Source of the DNA: Paramecium pentaurelia
Lineage: Eukaryota > Ciliophora > Oligohymenophorea > Peniculida > Parameciidae
Assembly (NCBI GenBank): GCA_905183005.1
Contig: CAJJDO010000088.1
Location: 62,001-126,000, forward strand
Length of the DNA stretch: 64,000 nucleotides
Direction: 5' to 3'
Shown: positions 36,856 through 48,938 of the stretch, in pieces
How the letters are laid out: the number at the start of each line of letters is the position of its first letter
Position numbering within the stretch: the first letter of the stretch is position 1
Position numbers and translations under genes: made by a program
The notes under the pieces: model-generated
Seen by the model: only the letters and a program-made list of their open reading frames with translations
Told to the model about the DNA's origin: nothing
Database searches by the model: none

Positions 36856-39800
36856 ATGGATTAATATTAACCAAATGAAGCACAAGAATCACAATTAGCA
36901 AAAACTATCATAAATATTGTTAAAAATTAAAAAAATATTATTAGTCAAATAAAAGATGAATTCCCTTAAATTCCATAAAAAAGCACTGTGTTTATCTTTT
37001 TGGGAGAATTTGGATTATAATTTCTTAATTTCTATGCTCATTTTTTAACCAAATAAGTCATTTAAGTTAATAAATACTATAAATTAGTAAAAGTAGAAGA
37101 TTAAGGAAAAATTTATTATTTATTAAATTTTCCTATGATCTTATTATATGATGATCAAAATGATGAAATAGCATAGAATTTATGTATTTCTAAAATTTAT
37201 GCTGAAATGGCATTAAAATAAATGGAAAAATGTTCTTTTAATTTAATATTAGATAATTAATAAATAAAAGGAGATGATGATTTGGCAAAGTTGGATAATG
37301 TGATTAAAGATTCAATATTTTATTTTGGATCTTATTATTTTAATGAAGATAACTTTTTCTTGTTAAGACATCAAGTAGAAAATCGATGGGATTATCTATA
37401 ATTTTCAAAATCAAATGGATTTTTTTCTTATTTTTCATAGAAATAATAAATTTAAACTCAGAATGTTGGCTAAAATGAAATTTTGAATTCAATCATTAAA
37501 TCAGGCAATATAATAAATGTAACCAAAGTAAAATCAGAAGATGTCATCAATTATGGAAAAATGATAACATATTTATAAAAATAGTATGATTCTTTAAAGG
37601 AATAGTTGAATCTTAATATTCGTCAATTTTAATAACTCCTTCTTTACTTATAATAGATGCCAATCCTCTTTTATAATACTGATGCTACAAACGAAATTGA
37701 AAACTATTTAAAAGAATTATATCAGGATTTTGAGGATAAAAGAAATCTTCTAACTGAAAAGGCTTCTTAAATTGTGAATGTTTACAAATATATTAATAAG
37801 GTGAATAAACAGGTTAATGCTTGTATGATAAATAAAAGATAAGAAAAAGTATTTAGTCCTTAAATGAAACAATTTAAGGAAGATAATAAAATTGAATAAT
37901 TAAAAATTAAACCTTTACTTAGTGATGATCTAAATGTTAAACTTAATAGCATAATTTAATTTTTTATTAAATATCTTAATACATAAATAAAAAATGATAA
38001 AATTTGTGAAGTGTAAAAATTAAAATTAAATCTTAAATAATGGTGTGCCTACTGTCATGAATCATTAGAAAATACTCTCTATGAACTAAAATATATCACA
38101 TAGAGAATATAAAAAGGACCAGAGAAAGAAATTGAAAATGGAATATATTTTATAGGTATAACAAAAGCAGGAAAATCTACAATAATTAATTCACTTCTTA
38201 ATCCACATAAAATTGTTAGAGAAGAATTTCTAGATTAAAAATGTTATAGAATTGATATGGAGACAAAGTTTAAAATTGGAGAAGGTTATAATAGTGAAAC
38301 ATAAAAAATTAGTGGGGTCTACATAGGTAAAAAGGAAGAATTAAATTAATTCTTTGATTAAGATGAATCAAATGTTTTTAGTCTTGAAGAAGTATTGGAC
38401 TAGAACTAAAATCAAAATTGTAAAATCCCTTAAAAATGTTTCATTTTTGATTGTCCTGGGTTTGATGATAATTCTAATTAATTAATGAGAATTGCACATA
38501 GGATAAGTTTATACAATTACCTCAGCAAAACAAAAAATATAATTGTATTTTTTGTAGTTGACATTTCCTAACAAAATATTGAGTAGATTAAAAATACTTT
38601 TGATCCAATAAGCGATCTTTTGGAAAATAAAAATGCCTTAGAAAAGGATTTTAAAAAATGGACAATTTTAATTCTAACAAAAGCTAAAGATGGATCAAGG
38701 GATCAATATTTGAAATTTTGGAAGGAGGTTTATAAAGAGTATTTAGATTAAGATTATAGTTTCTATAAAAAATTATTTAATGATGATGATAGATGTATTG
38801 AATTCCCAAAACCATCAAAGGATATAACTAAAAATATTAAAAATTTAGTTGATTCAATTCCTTAAAAGTTATAAAATTAACTTTAATAAAATGAAAGATT
38901 TCATCCAACTTTCAAACTTGTTATTGATGATAAAGTTTGGAGGCTTTATGAACAATGCATACCTAAAGCTAAAATGAAATTAGAATAATTAATAAATTTT
39001 TTAATTGAAGATTTAGATTAATATATTTTAGAAAGTGATGATACTATTAATTAAAAAAAAGAATAAATGCAAAAAATCTAAAACATTTTATTTAGATAAA
39101 TAACATAGGATACTTAAATAACATAGGAAAACTGTGAATAAATCCTTAAAGGTATATCTGATTGGGTAAAGGGAAATCACCACTTAAAACATAATGATTT
39201 TTTCCTTTAATTATACATTGAAGATATGAAATCCATTTTAACAATATCAAAATATTGCTAAAATAATAATATAGCGCCTTTTGAAATTAAAATTGATAAC
39301 CTAGTTAATAAAATTAAAACAATCCTTAAAATGATTGAATAAACCATTTAGTATTATAAAAATTGGAAGTACACTGGATATGCTACTAGTTTTATAACAG
39401 GAATAGCGACTTGTGGTACATCTCTAGCTTTATTAGAAGTTGGAGTTGTGGCTAATTTGGCTAGGCAATTTTTATTAACAAGAGGTTCATTGTGGGTAGC
39501 AACTGTAAGTTCAGGATCCCTTTCAGCAAGTACTAGTGGTTTAAGTGTAGTTTTAAATTTTATTGAATCCTGGAAAAATACACATTTAAAAAAGATTTAT
39601 AAAAATGAATTGGAGAAATAATAATAATAAGAATAATAGAACGCGTGAAAGAAACTAAGATAGAGAGAAGCAAAAATATAAAATTTTGAGATTTATATTC
39701 TTGTTTTCAAAATTTTTCAATTGGTTATTTCATATATTATATATAATTATAAAAAAAGAGATTAAGCAAACGTAAGAAATTAAAATTCTATACCAAAAGT

Positions 39801-39990
39801 TTCAGATGTTAATTCATCCTAGTTGATTATAATTAATAATTCTATTTAACAGGCTTCATTGAATAATATATCAACTTCAGTAAATTATTATGTATTTTGT
39901 TTTTATAATTAAAATTAATTTCAAGATAAACTATTTTAATAATAAATTAAAATAAAATAAAAAATATGAGTTGCAGCTTCCCTTTAATTT
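36850..39990. repeat. Inverted segmental duplication, right arm
   Basis: Contains GTPase copy 2 and its 3' flank, including the matching tract that reads tcaacttcagtaaattatta. It ends in a degraded copy of the start of paralogue A at 39966. The two arms are about 18 kb apart and in opposite orientation. Confidence 0.85.
36856..39648 (+). CDS. Large P-loop GTPase, copy 2
   Basis: A 930-residue intronless protein. P-loop GITKAGKST starts at residue 434, DCPGFDD at 532 and TKAKD (base-specificity motif) at 608. The P-loop is preceded by ENGIYF and a WCAYCHESL cysteine pair. The N-terminal 400 residues are mostly helical, beginning with an FIFLGEFG strand. Residues about 835-890 form a hydrophobic, glycine/alanine-rich segment (YTGYATSFITGIATCGTSL) that could be one or two membrane hairpins. 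The tail has a short polyQ. The order (helical region, G domain, helices, hydrophobic end) recalls dynamin-like or AIG1/GIMAP GTPases, but no family can be assigned by eye. Its near-identical inverted paralogue lies at 15628-18645. Confidence 0.85.
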
Positions 39991-40046
39991 AAAGAGAAAA
40001 AGAATTTAATAAAACTATTATTGATTCTAAATATGCATCAGTTTGA
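39966..40046 (+). pseudogene. Relic of the 5' end of paralogue A
   Basis: ATG then 26 codons (MSCSFPLIQREKEFNK..) to TGA. The stretch gagttgcagcttccctttaa matches, with small changes, the start of paralogue A (MTFQLKLPLIKRRTEQE) in the same order after the GTPase gene. Only the first few dozen codons were duplicated, and the reading then ends, so this is a truncated remnant. Confidence 0.6.
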
Positions 40047-40289
40047 AATTTGTATACTCTCTATATTATATTATTTATGTATAATACGATTATTAATAAA
40101 AATATAATTAATAAATTAGATTATCTATTCCTATTAAGATAATTTATTAGATTTAGTTTTTTGATATTTCTATAATAAGTTCTTAATAATGAGTAGGATG
40201 TAATATAATTATGATGAAAAATCAACATGTAATCAAAATAAGACTATAATAATTATTTCAATACTTATTTTTATAAGTAAATAGCAAAG

Positions 40290-40824
40290 ATGAAAAAAAA
40301 GAACTATGACGAGGATATAAGATTCAAGGTCAAATAGAGATATGCAACAATATCAGAATGGGCTTTTAAAACAATAGAATCTGAGAGAGTACCAGAAGCA
40401 AGAGCCAAATCATAATATAGTGGTCCTGTAAAGGTTCCAAATTAAGCAATTTATTTATTGCATAACCCGTAAAATAAAATTTAATATACTTAGATTTAAG
40501 AGTATTGATACAAAGAAACCAAAACTTGCCCTATCTCAATAACCTACTATATAGCAATCATCTAAAATTTATAGAAAATTGATTGACCCTAATTAGATTA
40601 CTAGATCACTTGATTATTCTGATTTAGCAGATTCTTAAACAAATACAACAAAGAAAAAAGTCCCATAAAATCAAAGACTCAATAAATAATTTTAAGTAAT
40701 CCATAATAGGATGAGATTAATTTTGGATTCCTACAAAAATAGAGAACGTGTATTGTTGAAGTATATTGCCTCTTTGCAAAAAGAGATTATTGCTCTAAAA
40801 TAAACTCGTTATTAAACAATATGA
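40290..40824 (+). CDS. Small basic protein of unknown function
   Basis: A 169-residue protein with one intron at 40469-40493; spliced length divides by three. It opens MKKKNYDEDIRFKVKQRYAT, has a polar, K/Q/S-rich middle (QQPTIQQSSKIYRKLIDPNQ) and ends in a short helix (YIASLQKEIIALKQTRYQTI). No motif is recognised. It stands 49 bases from the next gene on the same strand. Confidence 0.6.
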
Positions 40825-40873
40825 ATATTATTTATTTTCTTCCTTTGTTATTTATTTAATTTTAGAATTAATT

Positions 40874-42031
40874 ATGTCCGAAAGCATCAAAAGGAATGCC
40901 AAATCATTTACACCTTATATTGCAAAACCTTCCGATATCCCTTCAGTTGAAGCATCTATTGATCCTCTCAGATAATTTAGACCACTCATAAAAGTTTAAA
41001 CTTCAACAGACCCTTAGGTCTAATAGATGTCAACTGATCAACCCTTTTAAACTAATCTATTTTACAATACTCCATTCACTCCATTAGATATTTCATCAAG
41101 AGTGTCATTGGATGGAACTAATGAATACTTGTTAAATCACTAAAAAATTGTAGGACCACTTGTAAATAGTTCTCTTGATAGTAAATCAATGTAAAAACAA
41201 CTTGATGTCTTGCAATCTTAAAGTCGTTTTTTTGCTTCTATGATGCCATTCTTCTATAATTCACCTATTCAATCTTGTTATCCTTATTTACATTAGCAAT
41301 ACCAAAATGAATTGCCACGCCAATCAAATAACAGTTTGGATAAATAGGTTAAAATCAATAAAACAAACATAACCTAACCATTCACATTGAATCCATCCTC
41401 TTTAGAATAACCATAACAAATCTAATCTTAAAAGCATTTCAACACAGAATAGGAGAAGTGGTTAAGACATGTTAGCTCATGTGAAAGTCTGGTAATTGAA
41501 GAAGAAGAAGACAGTAGTTAGAAAAAGCCAAAAGAGGTCAGAAATGAATAAAAATTAGCAAAACGTATAAGAAAGAGAATCCCTGTTAAAGAAAGTTCAG
41601 ATTCATTTAGAATCAATCGTAAGAAAAAGGGACCTAAGGTCAATGATACCAAGAATATAACTAAAAATTTTTCAAAGGCTATTATATCTTATATTTTAAA
41701 CGAAAAAGAACTAATTTAAAAATTCATGACTAATGAATAATATGATAGTTTCATTGCTTTATTAAAGAATAAAAAGAATTAAATGACCAATATCAAATAG
41801 CTTAGAGATCTATGGGTAGACACAGGGAGGAATCCTGAATTTAATAAGGTATTTAGAATTATTAGGTATTTTTAAATGTATATATATAGTCAATACTTTC
41901 TGAAAAGTTAGGCTGTTCCATATGTTTACAATTCAAGAATATCAAACACAGCTTGGCATCTCAAATATAGATAAAACTTATTAAGAGCATTAAGAGAGCC
42001 TGAAAACTTTAAATTTATTAAAGATATTTGA
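40874..42031 (+). CDS. Unknown ciliate protein with conserved-looking C-terminal domain
   Basis: A 385-residue intronless protein. The first 200 residues are S, P, T, Q and N-rich and probably disordered. A basic stretch (KLAKRIRKRIPVKE) precedes a compact C-terminal region starting KNITKNFSKAIISYILNEKE, continuing through LLKNKKNQMTNIKQLRDLW and NTAWHLKYRQNLLRALREP. I have the impression that KNI.KNF.KAI..(F/Y)I openings recur in ciliate proteins of unknown function, but cannot name a family. A nuclear or DNA-binding role would fit the basic stretch, but this is inference. Confidence 0.65.
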
Positions 42032-43074
42032 TTTATCTTGATTAAATTAATTAAGATTATATTATATTATGTTATTACTAAAATATATCTAATAAAAATA
42101 TAAAATATTATAAAACATAAATCATATCTATATACATTATTTTAAAGATGAACAGTAACTACATTACATTAATAAAAATTCATGAATTCATAATATTTTT
42201 AAGGATAAAAATTATATTATTATTAATCTAGTATTCATATCTATAAATTCTATCAACTAGGTATTTCTTATTATATAAATATCTAAAAAAATATCATAAA
42301 CAATTTAAATATCCAATTTTATTTAAGTACAAACAATATTATATAATTTACAATCTATCTAAAAGATTTAAAATAAATTATTAAAAATTAGATCACATTT
42401 AATTGGAAATACCATTTATGTTAAGTAATCATAATGCACAATAAATTTCATTTATATATTAATGAGGCTTAAAAGATTTATAATTTATTACAATTACATA
42501 TAAAATTGATCTTAATCAAATAATTTTATTACACAAAATAAAATATACTATTAATATTATAAATTAATGAAAGTTTATTTACATTCATACCACTAATTTT
42601 ATCCAAATATATTAGTTCTTCTATTAATATTCTTAATTGTTTTACAAAAAGAAGATTAAATTTGCAAGAGATATAAGTAAAAATGTGAAAAATTCAGATG
42701 AATATATTGATTTTGAAAACGTGACAATTTTATTTATTAAATATAAATAAGGATCTATTGTATGTGATAATTTAATAAAAATATATTGTTAATGAATTCA
42801 AGTATAAATCATTTAGTTAGATTTAGGTTCAGCATAAATAAGAATGAAATTCATTAATACAATTGAAAACAATGAATTTAATCTAAAATAATTAAGTGTA
42901 TCTACATTAGTGTTTGAGATCGAAATAATTTGAATTGAGAAATTTGTGATTATAGTATTTTGGATTGAGTATATTAAGCTTTTTAATATGATTAGGATGA
43001 ATATAATTTTAGAAATTAGGTAGTTTAGGGAATAGTTATGAAATTAAGAATTCTATAAATTTATATAAATATTT
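42032..43074 (+). other. Gene-poor interval
   Basis: About 1 kb, extremely A+T-rich, upstream of the Rab gene. No supported coding region, repeat or RNA gene is seen. Confidence 0.45.
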
Positions 43075-43746
43075 ATGTGTTGTGGAGACAATTAACCAAA
43101 GAATCAACCTAAGGCAGGAATCAAAACAAAATCAAATACTCCTGGATAAAAGAAGGACATTAAAGTTGTAATGCTTGGTGATAAGGCTGTAGGAAAGAGT
43201 TCGATTGCTTCAAGATTCTGTTTTGATAAGGTATATAAATCCATTTAAAAATATAATAGTTTCAATCTGAATATGAAATAACAATTGGTGGAGTGTATAA
43301 TAGTGTAGAGATGAATGTAAAAGGTATTTGATATAATTTAATAATGCATAGGTTAAAACTTAAAGATCCATTTATGGGATACGGCAGGAGAAGAGAAATT
43401 TAGATCTCTACTTTCATTATATTATAGAGATGCAAATGCAGCCATCATTGTATATGATATTACACAAAGTGAATCCTTTTAATCAGTTTCAACTTGGCTA
43501 AAAGAATTAGAAGAAAAGATTTAAAAGGATGGTAATAATGACTGAAATAATTGAGGAATGGCTCTGGCTTTAGTAGGCAATAAGTGCGATTGCTTAGAAT
43601 CTGAAAGAAAAGTACCAAAAGCTAAGGCTACAGATTTTGCTAAGTAGAATAATATGATATTCTATGAAACATCTGCTAAAACAGGAGAAGGTGTTAAGAA
43701 TTTATTTTAGCAATTAATTGAGACATATGTATCAGAGAACATGTGA
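43075..43746 (+). CDS. Rab-family small GTPase with N-terminal cysteines (Rab5/ARA6-like)
   Basis: A 196-residue protein; introns 43231-43259, 43324-43351 and 43532-43555. All G motifs are present: [12 protein letters not shown] in switch [14 protein letters not shown] and [22 protein letters not shown] and MALVGNKCD are Rab5-subfamily-like. Two departures stand out. The switch II glutamine of WDTAGQE is a glutamate (codon GAA), which would be expected to lower GTP hydrolysis. The C-terminus ends VSENM with no prenylation cysteines, while the N-terminus begins MCCGDNQ. This recalls plant ARA6-type and apicomplexan Rab5B proteins, which are anchored by N-terminal acylation, except that glycine is not at position 2, so palmitoylation of the cysteines is the likely anchor. 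Confidence 0.9.
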
Positions 43747-43928
43747 ATATTAATCTTAAATATAATTTGCATTCCTACTGAATATTTAAATAATTATATT
43801 ACATCATTCTACTCTATCTTACATATTGATTAAAACACCAAACAACCAATTATATCCTAACATTTATTGATTGGCAAAAGTTTTATTCTTATTAATTTAA
43901 TTAATTGGACCTTACAAAAATTAAAAAG

Positions 43929-46900
43929 ATGTAGCAATTTAAAAAACAAGATGACTCTTAACTCATAAATAAATTCATCAAAACTATGTTACAAATTAAC
44001 GATTAGTTTTATTGCTATGAACCCATCAAAATATTTTTATTTATAATGAGTATGAGCTAGACTATATTTTATCTATATTTTCAAACCTATGAGTATTTTT
44101 AGAAAAATATTCATGAAATTAGTTCAAGCAAGAAGATACTCTATATTCTAAGACCTGAGATAATTATACTTTAATATTTACCAGATTAAATACTATTTGC
44201 CATTCCTTACATTATAGTTTTATTAATGATAATGATGAAATTCATAACTTATTTAAATATCAACAATCAACATTTAAGATATGCAAAAAGATGGAATAAA
44301 TCTAATCCAATTCAAATGATGTTAATCAATATTACATCCTTTTATTAGTAATTATTTAATGTTGTATTACATTATCCTTTTCAAACACTTGTTGTTTGCA
44401 CTATTAATAAAGCAATGTAAAATATTTTAAATTAAAACTCTAATTACATTGTATTATTGATTTTTTCAATTCTTATATTTTTGCTTTTAGAGGCTGAATC
44501 AATATCATTAATTTTTATTTGTAAAAAATCAACAACATTATAAATTTTTGCTTTTGAACAGTTTCTAATGTCAACCTTTGATATTCTAATTTATATATAG
44601 CAAATATCATAAATTATTGTTTTTGGAATTTCAAGTTAAAATATTTTGGTGAATTATTTGCAGCAAATTATAACACTTTTTATTGCTATTTTTAAAATTT
44701 TCAATTAATTGCATTATTAAGGATACATCTTTCAATATCAAAGATATATCCTTTATATTATTAATTCTATTATTATTATATATACTCTCTTTTAATTTAT
44801 TGATCTTACAAATAATGCAATATTGATTTGGCCATTATTTACAAGTGTTATAATCTATGCTGATCGTCAATTTTAATATAATAGTATTTATTCATTATTC
44901 CTTGAAAATTCAACAAATTTAAATTATTATGTTCATTAACTTATGAAGATATCCAATAATTGCTATTAAAATGAGATACTTCCTATATAAAATACTATTA
45001 TTTGGATTCAACATAAACTTAAGTGTAAAGATCCTACATGCTTATGCAAAGAATTAATAGAGAAAGTCTTGAATCCTTCTTAAACAAATATAATTACAGA
45101 TCCAATTTTTAATTCCTTCATTTATACCAAAATTAATCACATTAAAAAAATAATTTATTCTAATTAAAATTAAAATAAAGTTGATGCTGCTTTTTATGAA
45201 ATTGTTCAAGCTACTTTATTTATGAGATAAGGTTTCATTTTGATGGCTATCAAAAATTATAATAGAATTATATTTTAAGTTAATGATTATCATAGAAGGA
45301 GAGTAATTTCATAAGAAAAATCACTAATATCTTAAAGAAGGGGTAAGAAAAGCTTTATTGATTCTTAGATTTAGGAGATTATCAATATATAATAGAAAAA
45401 GGATGAAAAATATGTGGTTGGAAGTAAAAATTATCAAATATCAAATCTTGAGATTATCAAAATTGAATATAGAATTATTCAAGCATAAATGCATTTAAAT
45501 GAAAATTTTAGTTCATATGTTTGTAATCCATAATAGCATTAAATGTCTGATTGTATATTCTACTATTTACTAAATGAATTTGATTTGAACCTAGTTATAT
45601 CAAAGATTATTAATTTAATTAAAATGAAAACAGAATTCTATTGTTATCTATTGAAATCAGAAAATCTTAATGGAAATCAGGTTTTTAATTAGATAAGTAA
45701 ATTCTCTAAAAGAGTAATTAATGTTGAAGATACCTTATTAAACAATTATAATAAATATTCGAGTGCCAAATTAAGGCATTTAATAATATTCTTTTATTTT
45801 AAGATATATAATAGTTATTTGAAAGCTCTAAAGTTTAAATAAATTAATAATATTTAACATGAAAAATTCATTTATAGAAATCAAACAATAGATTTTTATT
45901 CTAATAAAATTGGATATATATTATTGTAATTATAAGATGATTTATAGAATTTAATAATAAAATCTTATTCTAGTAATTTTTTAAAAATTATTAATAAATC
46001 AAATGATGAGAAAAAGTTAATTTTCTATGATGTATTACCTGATTTTATAAAAGATGCTCATCCTATTTTGGTTTAAAGATTTGTTTAGACTGGTTAAGCA
46101 AGATTTTATAGAAATTTAAGTTTGACATTTATTTAATAAGATAATGGATTAGCTAAATAAATGGAATAAAGTTTTGATACTACCACTCTTTTAAGTGATA
46201 ATAGAATAGTTTTTGGTGCTGTGATATAAGATGTTATAGATTAGAAAGCATATTTATTAGTAAATGTTAATGGTTTACTATCAGGAATGACTTTTATGTG
46301 TTTAAGAAAGCTTGGGTTTACAGTTGAATAAATATAAAGTGTTAATAACTTTTATTCATTTTATGAAATAGAAATAAATTAAATAGTTCCTAATTTTAAT
46401 CGATTAATAGAAACTGATTTTTCTGAATAAAAGTTTGATAACTAAAGATTTTTATTTTTAGATATTTCATGCAATTTTAATGATATAATAACTAAATCAA
46501 CATCTTAAGGAGGTAATTAATAATTATCTAAAATTTGGTAGAATAATAAATTAGTAAAAGAGTATTAAGTAGATTTATATATAATGAAAAGAAATGTATT
46601 TGGATTCTTCTATTATATTATTGAAATCGAATCAGCTTATTAGATTGATTATTCTTAATATAGTAGAAATCCTTAATCATTTTTACAATATAAAAATAAT
46701 GATGAATCAGCAGTCTTTGATGTTGATTCCTTAATCCTATCACTATAAGAAGATAATTATAAATAAGAATCTGAATTATAAAAGTAAGAAAGTAGATAGA
46801 TTATGAAACAAGAAGTTACAAAAAATATAGAATTTTAAGGAATTCTTCAAAAAGATTTAATCACACCAAATGATGTTAGTAAATTAAATTTGATTGAATA

Positions 46901-48913
46901 ACAACCATAATTAATCAATACATTACAAAAATAGAATGTATTTTAGTAATAAGACTTTTTTTGTTAATCTCCTTTAGCTTCTATGGGATAACATTCAAGC
47001 AATTAGATTAGATCATAAAATTAAAATTAACTAGATTTAATTTTAGATATGAATTCAGAATCAAGTTTGAATTCTTCAAGAAAACCATCATTTATTTAGA
47101 GATTAGAATCAATAGAAAGATTTTATTCGAGTTTTAATTTTTAGTAATAATAAATTCTATTATTTATTTTACTTTTAACTTTGATTGTGTGTTGTATATT
47201 CTCTATATTTATACTATCACTTCTTAAATCTGATCTTTTGAGTAAAATTCAAAGTATTGAAATGCTATCTTTTTAAGCCAATATTTTGGCACCTTATGAT
47301 AGATATCTAGGCATCAGATCTTAAATTAATTATTATTAAGAATTATAAACTTAAAATAAAATAAGTTATGAATAATAGATAGATTTAGTTGAACCTCTTT
47401 ATTCTATAATAGACATATGTTATAATGAACTTAAATTGAATTTGTATTCATCCTTATCGGAAACAGATCTTAGCGAATTTTTTAAGGATTTATATACAGA
47501 TACATACTTTATGGGAACTACTGATTAAATAATTGAGTCTAAAAATATTACATTTAGGGAATTTCTACATTAATTACTAAATTATTAGTATGATTATAAA
47601 ACTATATTGGATAATAGAATTTAAATGAAAGGTTGTCCTTGTTAAGTTTTCTAATTTTCTAATTATTTTAATTTATATGATAATTTAGAATAAATGTCAT
47701 AAGATATTTTAACATATTCTATATATAAATGTGAAGAGATGATTAATAAATGGAGAATAATATGGATATCATTTTTAATTGTATGTTGTTTACTTTGTTT
47801 TTTAATTTATTATTTAAGATTAATGCTAGCTTTATAATGTGATACAATTATGGAAATTGTAACCCATATCTAAGAATAAAGTTTAAAAAATGAAATAGAA
47901 AATTAAAAGAGTTTAATTTCTGGTATTATTTCAGATAATGATTTAATAAATTCCTATTAATTAGATTAATAAACTGAGAAATAATAAATTGATAATAAAA
48001 CTGAAAATCTGCATTTTCGAAAATCAAAAAGAAAAATACTAATTCGTACATCTAAAATAAAATCTATTATATTTTCAATAACAATCTTAGTTTTATATTT
48101 AGTATATTCTTGTATTGTGATATTTTCAAGTCAGAATTTTTTAAATCTTTATTTATAAACATAATAATTATATAAATTGATAGCTGATTTATCATTTAGA
48201 AGTGGAAATTTATTTATATATAGAGAGATATTGATATAATGGGAATAATAACAATATTTAAATAAATCTGATGGATAAAAATTGTACAATCTCATAGATA
48301 ATGGTTAAGATATTATTTTAGAATATATAGATTTGGCTCCACGTGTTACTTTAGATGATTTACTTATTTCATAAGATTTTCTAACATTATTTAATTAAGT
48401 CTAAAATACTGATATATGTAATTATTTGGATGAATAATATTCTTAAATATTAGAATAATATTGTTTAAAAGCACTTGATGGATCTTTAATTAAAGGAATG
48501 TTAACTACTCTTACATATATTCATCTAACAATTAAAAATTAATAAGATATCAATAATTTTACAAATAGAGTTGAAGACATATTTTATGAAATTGAAGGTG
48601 GTTAAATAGTTAGTAGAGTATTTTCAAACATGAATTAGAAATTGTAAAATGGAATTATTTCTAAAACTGAAAGTTTTAATTTCTAAAATAGAGTAATTAT
48701 TTATTATTATTTTAGTTATTATCAATTTTCTTTCTTTTAGCTCTATTTTCAATATGTTTTTATATTCTATTATTTTATTATAATAATATTAAGTAGAATC
48801 TTAAAATGATGAAATTTAGTGTTTTCATGATCCCATATAAAGATATACTCCAAAATGACATATTTGAAAAGTACTTAAAATAAATTGAATTGAAATTAGG
48901 TTATAAATTATGA
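43929..48913 (+). CDS. tmcB-like giant multi-pass membrane protein, copy 1
   Basis: A 1653-residue protein with one intron at 48693-48715. The first 320 residues hold about eight or nine membrane helices (FLFIMSMSQTIFYLYF, FAIPYIIVLLMIMMKF, LLIFSILIFLLLEAESISLI and others). A cysteine signature HKLKCKDPTCLCKELIE follows near residue 360. A long helical, PAS-like middle comes next, then a second membrane block from about residue 1080 (LLFILLLTLIVCCIFSIF) with three more helices and a final one coded after the intron. This layout, and the C-x4-C-x-C signature after the first membrane block, matches the large ciliate family annotated as tmcB-like (TINY MACROCYSTS B). Function is not established; cAMP or sensory roles have been suggested for relatives. 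Tail to tail with its paralogue. Confidence 0.7.
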
Positions 48914-48938
48914 CAATTTTATAAACAATCTATTTTAA

